DNA of 45,455 nucleotides, taken from the NCBI RefSeq assembly GCF_947494055.1, contig NZ_CANLTR010000028.1, positions 1 through 45,455 on the forward strand, given 5' to 3'. The DNA comes from an uncultured Jannaschia sp. (GTDB taxonomy: Bacteria > Pseudomonadota > Alphaproteobacteria > Rhodobacterales > Rhodobacteraceae). Under the pieces are notes generated by a model. That model was not told where the DNA came from, searched no databases, and was given only the letters and a program-made list of their open reading frames with translations. The translations under genes and the position numbers were made by a program. This document shows, piece after piece, positions 1 through 8,333 of this stretch (the stretch's first letter is position 1; each line of letters begins with the position of its first letter).

Positions 1-80
1 CAACCGACGTGCCCAGGCCCCCCACCGGTGACGTTCCTGCTTTGCAGACCGGGTGACGTTTCTGGATGGTTGCAACATAT
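1..80. mobile_element. Probable terminal fragment of an IS21-family element
   Basis: Two copies of a 13-base unit, GGTGACGTTCCTG at 27-39 and GGTGACGTTTCTG at 52-64, differ at one base and sit exactly 25 bases apart. IS21-family ends are known to carry short tandem terminal repeats with a GTGACGTTT-like core. The left window edge hides the rest, so no istA or istB gene is visible. The call rests on these repeats alone. Confidence 0.4.
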
Positions 81-115
81 AGAAGCTCGTAATTTCGGTA
101 TCTTATGAACCGTCC

Positions 116-505
116 TTACCAAATACGCTGCACCCTTCCGCCCGGCACGGTATCCAGCGTCGTGTCCTTCGAGACAACCGGCATGGCGCGTTCGAGCGCG
201 GTCGCGACGATGATCCGGTCGAACGGATCCCGGTGCGCCCAAGCGAACCGTCCAGCGAGTTCCATGACGGCTCCGGACGCCGGGATGACCTCGAACCCAT
301 CGGATCGGAGCCGCGCGTCGAGATCGATGGAAAGCAGTTTCTCGACCTTGGGCCATTTGCCGAGCATCGCCTTGTAGGTAATCTCGTAGACGCTCGCCGC
401 ACTCACGCAGCGTTCGGTCGCGTTCGAGAGTGCGTCACGCGCCGGACCTGACAGAAGGTCTGGCGCCAGCATCGCCCAGATCAGCACATGCGTATCGAGG
501 AGCAT
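116..505 (-). CDS. PIN-domain toxin (VapC family)
   Basis: A 129-residue PIN-domain protein, expected to be a metal-dependent RNase toxin. The acidic cluster is visible as D4 in the opening MLLDTH, E41, D93 and D96 in the hallmark HRDPFDR, and D114. I start at the ATG at 505 because it overlaps the stop of the antitoxin gene by one base (TGATG), and because the longer reading frame adds an arginine-rich extension unlike any PIN protein. It is translated after its partner, so expression is coupled. The RNA target cannot be told from sequence. The HxDPxDR signature places it in the Sll0205-like PIN branch. Confidence 0.9.
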   Translation of the reverse strand: MLLDTHVLIWAMLAPDLLSGPARDALSNATERCVSAASVYEITYKAMLGKWPKVEKLLSIDLDARLRSDGFEVIPASGAVMELAGRFAWAHRDPFDRIIVATALERAMPVVSKDTTLDTVPGGRVQRIW

Positions 506-741
506 CAGAGCCCCATGTCGTCGAGCGTCTCTGCATCGGTCGGGCCGACCATATGATCGAGCGATGACGCCTCGCCCCCGAGCGACCCCCATGCGCCGAA
601 CGGAAACGGCCCCCGGGGCCGCGCCGGCACGCAGGCGATCACGGGCCGACCGTTCCGACAGATCGTCACGGTCTCGCCACGCTCCACGGCCGCAACGAGC
701 TTCGAGAACTGGGTCTTCGCCTCGTGGATGTTGAACTGCAT
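505..741 (-). CDS. Phd/YefM-family antitoxin
   Basis: A 78-residue antitoxin. The N-terminal half (MQFNIHEAKTQFSKL, then GETVTICRNGRPVI) is the Phd/YefM DNA-binding and dimerisation fold. The C-terminal tail is acidic and expected to wrap the PIN toxin encoded directly downstream. A GGGAGG ribosome site precedes the ATG. A GACTA-AAGC-TAGTC inverted repeat lies just upstream at 757-770 and is the likely autoregulatory operator. The pair forms a type II toxin-antitoxin module. Confidence 0.9.
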   Translation of the reverse strand: MQFNIHEAKTQFSKLVAAVERGETVTICRNGRPVIACVPARPRGPFPFGAWGSLGGEASSLDHMVGPTDAETLDDMGL

Positions 742-756
742 CGACGCCTCCCGGTG

Positions 757-770
757 GACTAAAGCTAGTC
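757..770. promoter_or_regulatory. Inverted repeat, probable antitoxin operator
   Basis: GACTA and TAGTC form perfect 5-base arms around a 4-base spacer, 16 bases upstream of the antitoxin start. Phd-type antitoxins autorepress by binding such palindromes. The binding role is inferred from position and symmetry only. Confidence 0.5.
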
Positions 771-911
771 TAACGCTTCCAGTAAGACAATGATCGCATT
801 GGCACGTGCTCCTGAAAAGTATGGGAACAACAAAAGATGTTATCTATTAGATACTTGTGTTTCGACCCTCATGTTATACTACATCGTTCATGCGCGGTTG
901 TTGTAGCAGCG

Positions 912-1091
912 AAGAACTGGATCGAGAGCGATCATGCCGCCCTCAAGCGCCTTTTCGGAACGCGACAGTCTTTCCGCTCCTCGCGATCTGCCAAAGCAAC
1001 CCTCGCCGCCATCGAGACGATCCGGACCATCAAGAACGGCCACTTCTCAAAGAAGGCACCCGGTGTCCGCAGTGAGATCGACTTTGTCTGA
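912..1091 (+). pseudogene. 3' remnant of an IS6-family-like transposase
   Basis: About 60 codons resemble the C-terminus of IS6-type DDE transposases: WIESDHAALKRLF, then RQSFRS, then AIETIRTIKNGH, then a GVRSEIDFV end followed by a stop. The conserved ESDHAALKRL segment contains the last catalytic glutamate. The N-terminal 170 or so residues of a normal transposase are absent, and the sequence upstream (780-910) does not resemble one. No terminal inverted repeat could be paired, so this is debris, not a mobile copy. Confidence 0.7.
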
Positions 1092-1142
1092 GATCTGTTT
1101 GGTCAATCAGCCACCAGGGGGCAGACCATACGGTCACGGGCT

Positions 1143-1934
1143 TCACCAGCAGCAGAAGCCGCCATCGACTAGGAGGTCGACGCCGGTGCAGTAGGACGCT
1201 GCGTCCGACAGCAGAAACACGGCGGGACCGACCATCTCGTCGACGCTCGCCATGCGCTGCATCGGGGTCTGGCTCTCGAACTCCTTGGTCTGATGGACCA
1301 TCTCCGGGCGTGTGTTCATCGGAGTCGCCGTGTAGCCTGGCGAGATCGAATTCACGCGGATGCTGCGGTCGACCCACTCCATCGCCATCGACTTCGACAT
1401 GTGGATGACACCGGCCTTCGAAGCGTTGTAATGAACCTGGTTCAGGCCGCGGTTGACGATCACGCCCGACATCGAGGCAATGTTGACGATCGAGCCACCC
1501 TTACCATGCGCCATCATGGCGCGCGCCTCGGCTTGGCAGGACAACCAGACGCCCTTCATATTGATGTCCATGAGGGTCTGGTACTGCGACTCCTCCATCT
1601 TTTCGCAAGGGTTGGCATTGGCGATTCCCGCGGCATTCACGGCCAGCGTCAAGGGACCTAGTTCGGATCCAGTCTGCGCTACGGCATCCGCCAGCGCCTC
1701 GGCGGAGGTCACGTCCGCGGCAATCTGCACCGACCTTCGGTTTGCCTTGCCGATGAAATCGGCGGTCTGGGCGAGCCCGTCGTCGCTGCGCCGATCCAGC
1801 AGCGCCACGTCTGCGCCGCACTGGGCGAGGCCCATGGCGATGCGCTGGCCGATCCCGCTGCCGGCCCCGGTGACAAGCGCCACGCGCCCGCTCAGGTCGA
1901 ACAATGCAGGCGCGTTCAGAGTGATCTTGGCCAT
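1143..1934 (-). CDS. SDR-family oxidoreductase
   Basis: A 263-residue classical short-chain dehydrogenase. It has the Rossmann TGAGSGIG cofactor motif near residue 20, the NAAG motif, a catalytic serine in NIASMSG, and a YNASK Tyr-Lys pair. It is the last gene of the minus-strand run permease, binding protein, ATPase, SDR, SDR, so it probably oxidises the imported sugar or polyol, or a downstream intermediate. The acidic residue after the second beta strand (LLDRRS) suggests NAD rather than NADP preference. The C-terminus ends in a CCW sequence, which is slightly unusual. Substrate is unknown. Confidence 0.92.
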   Translation of the reverse strand: MAKITLNAPALFDLSGRVALVTGAGSGIGQRIAMGLAQCGADVALLDRRSDDGLAQTADFIGKANRRSVQIAADVTSAEALADAVAQTGSELGPLTLAVNAAGIANANPCEKMEESQYQTLMDINMKGVWLSCQAEARAMMAHGKGGSIVNIASMSGVIVNRGLNQVHYNASKAGVIHMSKSMAMEWVDRSIRVNSISPGYTATPMNTRPEMVHQTKEFESQTPMQRMASVDEMVGPAVFLLSDAASYCTGVDLLVDGGFCCW

Positions 1935-1976
1935 GCTCGGCCCTCCGTCTTCGAGTGTCGTTCTGCCCGAGTGTGC

Positions 1977-2759
1977 TCAGGACATGATGAGGCCGCCATC
2001 GACGTTGATGGTCTGGCCGGTGATGTAATCGGCGTCCGCGCTCGCTAAAAAGGCGATCAAGGCTGCGACGTCGCTACCCTCTCCGGCGCGCTTCATGGGG
2101 ATGTTCTTTACCCAGCTCGCCATCAGCTCGCCCGGGCCGTACTCGCCCAGCATCTCGCCCCAGACGCGGTCATTGTAGTCCCACATGTCGGTCCTGATGA
2201 TGCCGGGGCAAACGGCGTTTACGGTGATCCCGTCGATCGCCACCTCCTTGGCGAGGCTTTGGGTCAGACCGACAACGCCAAACTTCGAGGCCGCGTAGTG
2301 CGGCGTGTATATGAAGCCCTCGCGCGCTTGGCCGGAGGCGATATTGACGAGCCGCCCGCCACGCCCGGACGTGCGCATGCGCCGGATTGCCTCCTGACAA
2401 CAGAGGAACGCGCCTTTGGTGTTAACCGCCATGGTCGCGTCCCAGTCGCGCTCGCTCAAGTCCTCGATCCGGGCAATGGTGATGATTCCGGCGTTCTGGA
2501 CCGACACGTCGACGGGGCCGAACCGCTCGTCGACGCGGTCGTAGAGAGCGGCGACGGCCTCGCCGTCGGTCACGTCGCAGATTACGCCGATCGCGTCACC
2601 GCCGCCGTCGCGCAGCATCGCCGCGGCCTCCTCGACCTGTGGCTCGATGGAGGCGATCGCTACCTGCGCGCCCTCCGAGGCGAAGCGCTGCGCTATGGCG
2701 TAGCCGATGCCCTTATTACCTCCCGTCACGACGACGGTGCGGTCCGCGAAACGGTTCAT
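1977..2759 (-). CDS. SDR-family oxidoreductase
   Basis: A 260-residue classical SDR with TGGNKGIG at the cofactor site, NAG, NIASG and a catalytic YAASK. The start is the ATG at 2759, with a GGGAG ribosome site about 9 bases upstream. A longer frame to 2792 lacks a ribosome site and overlaps the ATPase gene. Only 19 bases separate it from the ABC ATPase stop, so it belongs to the transport operon. The ITGQTINVDGGL ending is typical of polyol and sugar-alcohol dehydrogenases. It likely forms a ketose or keto-acid from the imported compound. The exact substrate is not deducible. Confidence 0.92.
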   Translation of the reverse strand: MNRFADRTVVVTGGNKGIGYAIAQRFASEGAQVAIASIEPQVEEAAAMLRDGGGDAIGVICDVTDGEAVAALYDRVDERFGPVDVSVQNAGIITIARIEDLSERDWDATMAVNTKGAFLCCQEAIRRMRTSGRGGRLVNIASGQAREGFIYTPHYAASKFGVVGLTQSLAKEVAIDGITVNAVCPGIIRTDMWDYNDRVWGEMLGEYGPGELMASWVKNIPMKRAGEGSDVAALIAFLASADADYITGQTINVDGGLIMS

Positions 2760-2778
2760 GCTGTTCACTCCCGGGTGG

Positions 2779-4269
2779 TCAGGCGGTGGCAAGTTCTATG
2801 ACAGAGACGTCGTTCGCCTCGGAATGGTCGAGGATGCCGGTCTGTCGTCCGGCGGCCATCACCATGATGCGGTTCGACACGCCGAGCACCTCCTCGAGGT
2901 CGGAGCTGACGACGATCACGGCGACGCCCTTCTCGGCCAAGCCGACGATGATCTCGTAGATCGAGGATCGCGCGCCGACATCGATGCCGCGGGTAGGCTC
3001 GTCGAGTACGACAACCTTCGGGTCGCGCGCCAGCCACTTGGCAATGACGACCTTCTGCTGGTTGCCGCCCGACAGTTCACTCGCGTTCTGATGGCCGCGG
3101 CCCTTTACGCCGAACCGCTGGATGTTGCGGTCGGCGAACTGCCTGATGCGCCCGCTCGTTACAATGCCGCCGCGACCGACCTTGCTTAGATTCGCGTAGC
3201 CGATGTTCTCGGCAATGGAATGCTGTGTCACGAGCCCCTGCTGCTTGCGATCCTCGGGGACCAGGACAATCCCGTTGCGGATCGCGTCGCGCGGGCTCCG
3301 CGGCGTGATGTCTTGGCCGTTCAGCAGGACCTGCCCGCCGGAAATCGGATCGGCGCCGGCGATAGCGCGAACGAGCTCGGTGCGCCCTGCACCCACGAGC
3401 CCCGCAATGCCAAAGATCTCACCCTTGCGAACCTTGAAGTTGACGTCCGCGAAGTGACCCAAACCGGAGCCAAGCCCCTTCACCTCCAGCACCGTCTCGT
3501 CGCTGGGCGTGGGCAGTGCGGGGAACATCCGCTCCAGGCTGCGGCCGACCATCGCTTCGACGATGGTGCGAACGGGGATATCGGCGCTTTCGAACTCCTG
3601 CACCTTCTCACCATCGCGCATGACTACGATGCGGTCGGTAATCTGGCGGATCTCCTCTAGCCGGTGAGAGATGTAGATGATGCCAACGCCCTGCTCGCGC
3701 AGGCGAGCGATCTGCTCGAAGAGCTTGCGGGTCTCCTCGCCGCCGAGAGCGGCGGTTGGCTCGTCGAGAATCAGCAGCTTCGCGTTGAGCGTTAGCGCCT
3801 TTGCGATCTCGATGAGCTGTTGGTTCGCGGTCGAAAGACCCTGAACCAACCGGTTCGGCGAGACGTCGAGCCCGAGACGGCGAAGCCCGCGGGCGGCCTC
3901 CTCCTGCATGGTGCGGCGGTCGATGCGGCCGCCTTTCCTGGGGTAGCGGCCGACAAAGATGTTCTCGGCGATCGTCAGGTGCGGCAGCAGCAATAGTTCC
4001 TGGTGGATCATGCCGACACCCGCATCTATCGCCTCGCGCGGGTTGGCCGGCGCATAAGGCTTTCCCTGCCAGGTCATCATTCCAGCGGAGGCGGAGACCG
4101 TTCCGGAGATGATGTTGGAAACTGTAGACTTTCCGGCGCCGTTCTCGCCAAGCAGGGCGACCACCTCGCCGGCATGGACGTCGAGGTCGACGCCATGCAG
4201 CACCTCGATCGGGCCGTATGATTTGCGGATCTCGCGGAGCGAGAGGATGGGCAATGCGTTGGCGGTCAT
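2779..4269 (-). CDS. Sugar ABC transporter ATP-binding protein (RbsA/XylG type)
   Basis: A 496-residue ATPase with two tandem nucleotide-binding domains, as in RbsA, XylG and MglA. Domain 1 has Walker A GENGAGKST at residues 41-49 and a LILDEPTAAL Walker B. Domain 2 has the usual degenerate A-loop (GLVGAGRTE), an intact signature LSGGNQQK and VVLDEPTRGID. I start at the ATG at 4269, preceded by GGGAGGA. The longer frame adds 37 residues with no homology. It sits between the binding-protein gene upstream and an SDR downstream and energises uptake by the permease at 5389-6363. Confidence 0.95.
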   Translation of the reverse strand: MTANALPILSLREIRKSYGPIEVLHGVDLDVHAGEVVALLGENGAGKSTVSNIISGTVSASAGMMTWQGKPYAPANPREAIDAGVGMIHQELLLLPHLTIAENIFVGRYPRKGGRIDRRTMQEEAARGLRRLGLDVSPNRLVQGLSTANQQLIEIAKALTLNAKLLILDEPTAALGGEETRKLFEQIARLREQGVGIIYISHRLEEIRQITDRIVVMRDGEKVQEFESADIPVRTIVEAMVGRSLERMFPALPTPSDETVLEVKGLGSGLGHFADVNFKVRKGEIFGIAGLVGAGRTELVRAIAGADPISGGQVLLNGQDITPRSPRDAIRNGIVLVPEDRKQQGLVTQHSIAENIGYANLSKVGRGGIVTSGRIRQFADRNIQRFGVKGRGHQNASELSGGNQQKVVIAKWLARDPKVVVLDEPTRGIDVGARSSIYEIIVGLAEKGVAVIVVSSDLEEVLGVSNRIMVMAAGRQTGILDHSEANDVSVIELATA

Positions 4270-4348
4270 GGGCGGTCCTCCCGGCAGATCCGTCGTCGGG
4301 TGGCCGAGGCCCGCGGTCGCGGGCCCCGACCGGAGCGTGCCTGAAGGA

Positions 4349-5278
4349 TTAAGGATGCTCGTCGACAAATTCTTGAGCATTCTCCGGCGTCGTCAGATAG
4401 CCCGGCAAGAGCTGCTCCGACGGGAGCTCTTCGCCGGCCACCAGCTGGATCGCGCTGTCCACAGCAAGGCGACCGATGCCCCGCACTTGCTGCGTGGCAG
4501 TCGCATCGAAGCCGCCCTCGACGAGGATCGGCAGGGCCGTCGTGTCGCCGTCGAAGCCGCCGATGTAAACGCGCTGGTCGACACCCGAGACCTTCACCCC
4601 CTGCGCCGCACCAAGTGCCAGGCCATCTGCCTGTGCAAAGATGATGCTGACGTCAGGGTTCGCCTGGAGGAGGTTCTGCGTAATGTCGAGGCCTTCGGCT
4701 TGCGACCATTGCTGCGACCACTGCTGGGCGGCGAGCTCGACGCCCTCGTTCTCCTCAATGGCCCTCATGCAACCCTTGGTGCGCTCGACCTCCGGCGTGG
4801 TGCCGCGCTGCCCATGGATCATGATCATTTGACCCTCGCCTCCGGCGAGGCCGATGATGTGGCTGCAGACCTCGTAGGCCGAGGTGGCGTTGTCGGTGGC
4901 GATGAAGGTGTCGCCTGGCTCGCCTTCGGCGTTGCGGTCGACGTTGACGACGGGGATACCGGCCTGACGGGCGAGGCGCGTCGGCACGGTCGCGGCCGCG
5001 GCGCCGGCGGGGAGGTAGATCAGCGCGTCGATGTCCTGGGTCAGCAGATCTTGGACCTGGCTCACCTGCGTGGCGCTATCATTCTTGGCGTCGACGGTAA
5101 TGACCTCGATGCCCAACTCCTCGGCGTACTGCTCCACGCCAATCTTGATTTGGTTGAAGTAATCGGCCTGCAAGTTGCTTACGGCGAGGCCGAGACGCTC
5201 GACTTCCTGCGCCTGGGCGCCGCCGAATGCAGTTGCCGCCAGCGCCGTTGCGGCCATGAGAGTTGCCTTGAGTTTCAT
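4349..5278 (-). CDS. Sugar ABC transporter periplasmic substrate-binding protein
   Basis: A 309-residue protein with a signal peptide cleaved near AQA23-Q, followed by a ribose-type (Peripla_BP_4) two-lobed fold. LAVSNLQADYFNQ opens lobe 1, and the PVVNVDR and FIATDN segments line the binding cleft. A GGAGGAG site precedes the ATG. It is the second gene of the transport operon. A 12-base near-perfect tandem duplication at 4701-4724 repeats the four residues QWSQ, which is unusual in this family. The ligand is a monosaccharide or polyol by family; nothing in the sequence fixes which. Confidence 0.93.
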   Translation of the reverse strand: MKLKATLMAATALAATAFGGAQAQEVERLGLAVSNLQADYFNQIKIGVEQYAEELGIEVITVDAKNDSATQVSQVQDLLTQDIDALIYLPAGAAAATVPTRLARQAGIPVVNVDRNAEGEPGDTFIATDNATSAYEVCSHIIGLAGGEGQMIMIHGQRGTTPEVERTKGCMRAIEENEGVELAAQQWSQQWSQAEGLDITQNLLQANPDVSIIFAQADGLALGAAQGVKVSGVDQRVYIGGFDGDTTALPILVEGGFDATATQQVRGIGRLAVDSAIQLVAGEELPSEQLLPGYLTTPENAQEFVDEHP

Positions 5279-5388
5279 GTAGTTCTCCTCCGGTGTGGTC
5301 CGATGCCTGCGGGACTGCGATGTCGATCGACGTCCGCGTCAGGCTCGGGTGGTTTTGGCGGCGGTCCTCCGTCCGCCAAATCTCTGGA

Positions 5389-6363
5389 TCAGCGTTTCTT
5401 GAAGGCCTCGGCAGCGACAGCGAGGGCGATGACGACACCGATCACGACGGCCTGCGTGAACGGCGAGACGCCCAATAGGTTGAGGCCGTTGCGCAGGACG
5501 CCGATGATCAGGACGCCGACGATGGTCCCGGCGATGCCGCCCTGCCCTCCAGACAAGCTCGTGCCGCCGATGACGACTGCAGCGATCGTGTCGAGTTCGT
5601 AGGTAAAGCCGGCGGTGGGCTGGACCGAGTCGAGCCGCATGGCGAGGACGACGCCGCCCAAGCCAGCCAGAAGGCCGGACATCACGTAGACGCCGACCGT
5701 CAGGAAGTTGACGTTGATGCCGGCCAAGCGCGCGACTTCCGGATTGCCGCCAATGGCGTAGAGGCTGCGGCCGGCGGCTGTGTAGCGCAGGAAGAACCAA
5801 CCCGCCAAGAACACGACCAGCATTACCGCGACGGTCGCCGTGATGAAGCCACCATGGCGGATGAAGGCCAGCATGCTGAACCAGGCAGGAAAGCCGACGA
5901 TCTGCTGGCCGTCGGTGATCATGTTCGCGAGACCGCGCGCGATCGACATCATGGCCAGCGTGGCAATGAATGCAGGCACGCTGAAAATCGTGACCAAAAG
6001 TCCCGAGACGACGCCTGTCGCCGCGGCGACACCGAGCGCCAGCACGATGGCAAGCTCCAGTGGATAGCCTGCCACATTCGCGAGATAGCCCATCACCATC
6101 ATCGCGAGCGCCAGAACGGATCCTACCGCAAGGTCGATGCCTCCGATCAGGATCACGAAGGTCATGCCAACCGCCATGATCCCGAGCACCGTGATCTGAT
6201 CGAGTACGTTGAGCAAGTTTCGCGTCGTCAGAAACGAGTCTGTGGCGAAAGACAGGAAGACACAGAGGAGGATCAGACCAATGAGCGGACCAGTCGCGCC
6301 GCTAAGGGTAAAGAGATCGGGCAGCCTAGCTCGCTCACTAGTCCGCGTAGATGTCACAGCCAT
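5389..6363 (-). CDS. Sugar ABC transporter permease (RbsC type)
   Basis: A 324-residue inner-membrane permease of the RbsC/AraH branch with about 8-10 hydrophobic segments. It carries the conserved GGIDLAVGS loop and the VVIGGTSLSGGQGG coupling motif that contacts the ATPase. It is the first gene of the minus-strand operon. GGGAGGGAAATG precedes the start. A palindrome GCATAAATATGC lies 18 bases upstream at 6381-6392 and is a likely SorC operator. The gene is divergent from the transketolase at 6553, so one regulatory region serves both operons. Confidence 0.95.
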   Translation of the reverse strand: MAVTSTRTSERARLPDLFTLSGATGPLIGLILLCVFLSFATDSFLTTRNLLNVLDQITVLGIMAVGMTFVILIGGIDLAVGSVLALAMMVMGYLANVAGYPLELAIVLALGVAAATGVVSGLLVTIFSVPAFIATLAMMSIARGLANMITDGQQIVGFPAWFSMLAFIRHGGFITATVAVMLVVFLAGWFFLRYTAAGRSLYAIGGNPEVARLAGINVNFLTVGVYVMSGLLAGLGGVVLAMRLDSVQPTAGFTYELDTIAAVVIGGTSLSGGQGGIAGTIVGVLIIGVLRNGLNLLGVSPFTQAVVIGVVIALAVAAEAFKKR

Positions 6364-6380
6364 TCATTTCCCTCCCCACA

Positions 6381-6392
6381 GCATAAATATGC
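6381..6392. promoter_or_regulatory. SorC-type operator candidate, permease side
   Basis: GCATAAATATGC is palindromic except at its centre and matches the site at 9799-9810 at 10 of 12 positions. It lies in the divergent promoter, 18 bases before the permease start. Regulation by the SorC protein of this locus is inferred. Confidence 0.5.
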
Positions 6393-6530
6393 AATGCTGA
6401 TAATAAATGCCTATGTGTATTAAGCGGAGCTGTCAACACCAGACCTTCAGACAGCTAACAGCCCCCAGGTAGGCTTCAGACTAACAACCAATCGCTTGAC
6501 CACGGAGAGCGGGTATGATTAATTGATATA

Positions 6531-6542
6531 GAATAATTATGC
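6531..6542. promoter_or_regulatory. SorC-type operator candidate, transketolase side
   Basis: GAATAATTATGC is the exact reverse complement of the site before the regulator gene. It has the palindromic core ATAATTAT and lies 10 bases before the transketolase start, overlapping the leader. Confidence 0.55.
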
Positions 6543-6552
6543 AGGAACGAAC

Positions 6553-7374
6553 ATGGAAACCGAGGAACTCCGTAAAATTGCGAACCGCGTTCGGCGCCGC
6601 GATCTTCAAGCCGTCTTCGAAGCAGGGGCCGGTCACATCGGCGGCGAGATGTCAGTCACCGACCTGCTGACCGCCCTGTATTTTAAGACGATGTCGGTCG
6701 ATCCGCAGGCGCCACAGGACCCCGCGCGGGACCGCTTGGTACTTAGTAAGGGGCATACAGCCTTGGCGCTCTACGTCATGCTCTCAGAGCGCGGCTTCTT
6801 CCCCAAGGGGGAGATCTCGACCTTCCTAAAGTACGGCTCAAGGCTCAACGGCCACCCGAACCGTGTCAAGGTTCCGGGCGTTGAGACCAATACCGGGCCG
6901 CTGGGTCATGGCCTTCCCATCGGGGTCGGCATGGCGAAGGCCGCGAAGCTCGACGGCGCGGCTTGGCGGACCTTTGTCATAACCGGCGACGGCGAGATGC
7001 AGGAGGGTTCCAACTGGGAGGCCATCATGGCGGCCGCGCAGTTCGGGCTCGACAACCTGACACTCATCATCGACCACAACCGCCTGCAGCAGGGCGCGCG
7101 GCTGGCCGACACCAACGACCTGGCTCCACTTGCCCCCAAGCTCGAAGCCTTTGGCTGGGCGGTCGAGGAGATCGACGGGCACGACATGGATCAGATCTGC
7201 CGGGCGCTGTCGGCTGAAACGGTCACCGCCGGGAAACCCAAATGCATCGTCGCCCATACCAACAAAGGTCAGGGCATCTCGTTCATGTCCGACGACGTCG
7301 CTTGGCATCACAAGGTACCGAACGAAGCGCAATACAGGCAGGCCATGGCTGAGCTCGAGGAGGCCGCAGGATGA
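6553..7374 (+). CDS. Transketolase, N-terminal (thiamine-binding) subunit
   Basis: A 273-residue protein equal to the first domain of transketolase. It shows GAGHIGGEMS for substrate and cofactor contact, SKGHTALALY, GPLGHGLPIG, and the thiamine diphosphate and metal motif that starts GDGEMQEG and ends in DHN. The reading frame overlaps the C-terminal subunit gene by four bases (ATGA), so the two chains are co-translated to form one active enzyme. Split transketolases are common in secondary sugar pathways, including the D-apiose route. Here the enzyme likely cleaves the phosphorylated ketose made by the FGGY kinase, transferring a two-carbon unit. Confidence 0.95.
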   Translation: METEELRKIANRVRRRDLQAVFEAGAGHIGGEMSVTDLLTALYFKTMSVDPQAPQDPARDRLVLSKGHTALALYVMLSERGFFPKGEISTFLKYGSRLNGHPNRVKVPGVETNTGPLGHGLPIGVGMAKAAKLDGAAWRTFVITGDGEMQEGSNWEAIMAAAQFGLDNLTLIIDHNRLQQGARLADTNDLAPLAPKLEAFGWAVEEIDGHDMDQICRALSAETVTAGKPKCIVAHTNKGQGISFMSDDVAWHHKVPNEAQYRQAMAELEEAAG

Positions 7375-8330
7375 ACAAGCCATTTAGCGACGCGAAGCTG
7401 CACGACTGCCGCGACGCCTTCACCGCGATGCTGGAGTCGCTGGCCGTGGCCGACGACGCCATCGTCGCCGTCTGCAATGACTCCGTCGGCTCGTCGAAGC
7501 TCGGCGGGTTCCGGGAGAAGTTCCCCGAGCGGCTGATCAACGTCGGCATCGCCGAGCAGAACATGGTCGGCGTCGGCGCGGGCCTCGCGAACGGTGGCAA
7601 GATCCCCTTCGTCTGTGCTGCCGCTCCCTTTCTGACGGGTCGTGCGCTTGAGCAGATCAAGGCCGACGTTGCCTACTCGATGACCAACGTGAAGCTCGTC
7701 GGCATCAGTTCGGGAATGGCCTATGGTGAACTTGGCCCGACCCACCATTCGATCGAGGACTTCGCTTGGATCCGCGCCTTGCCCAACGTGCCTGTGATCG
7801 CACCGGCTGATCGGATCGAGACCGCCGCGGCTGTGAAGTGGGCCGCGTCCTACGAAGGCGGCTGCTTCCTCAGGCTGAGCCGCGTAGGCGTGCCGGACAT
7901 CCTGCCCGAGGGTCACGTGTTCGAACTCGGAAAGGCCCAGGTCCTGCGCAATGGCAGCGACCTCACCATCGTGGCCAACGGTGTGCTTACCCACCGCGCG
8001 ATGACGGCTGCAGTGATGCTGGAAGACCGAGGCATCTCGGCCCGCGTGGTCAACATGGCCTGCGTGCGCCCCATCGACGAGGCAGCGATCGAGAGCGCTG
8101 CTGAGGAGACCGGCGCAATTCTGACTTGTGAGGAGCACACGACATTCGGGGGTCTCGGCAGTGCCGTGGCGGAGATCGTGGTCGAGACCTGCCCCGTCCC
8201 GATGAAGCGACTCGGCGTTCCCGGCGTCTTCGCGCACACGGCCTCGGCCAACGTGCTGCTCGATGATTTCGGGATGTCGCCCGCGGCAATCGCCGACAGC
8301 GCGGCGGACCTCGTGAAGCGGAAACGCTGA
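7371..8330 (+). CDS. Transketolase, C-terminal subunit
   Basis: A 319-residue protein with the pyrimidine-binding and C-terminal domains of transketolase. NVGIAEQNMVG carries the conserved glutamate that activates thiamine. GPTHHSIEDFAWIRALPN and the LTCEEHTTFGGLG segment follow. It starts inside the stop of the N-terminal subunit (ATGA), and only three bases separate it from the kinase gene downstream. The pair plus the kinase form a tight three-gene unit that continues to the regulator. Confidence 0.95.
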   Translation: MNKPFSDAKLHDCRDAFTAMLESLAVADDAIVAVCNDSVGSSKLGGFREKFPERLINVGIAEQNMVGVGAGLANGGKIPFVCAAAPFLTGRALEQIKADVAYSMTNVKLVGISSGMAYGELGPTHHSIEDFAWIRALPNVPVIAPADRIETAAAVKWAASYEGGCFLRLSRVGVPDILPEGHVFELGKAQVLRNGSDLTIVANGVLTHRAMTAAVMLEDRGISARVVNMACVRPIDEAAIESAAEETGAILTCEEHTTFGGLGSAVAEIVVETCPVPMKRLGVPGVFAHTASANVLLDDFGMSPAAIADSAADLVKRKR

Positions 8331-8333
8331 ACG

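Noticed and set aside
4109-5602. 497-codon plus-strand open frame opposite the sugar-binding-protein gene
   Set aside because: It is the antisense shadow of the binding protein and ATPase genes, with an arginine- and leucine-rich product and no family motifs.
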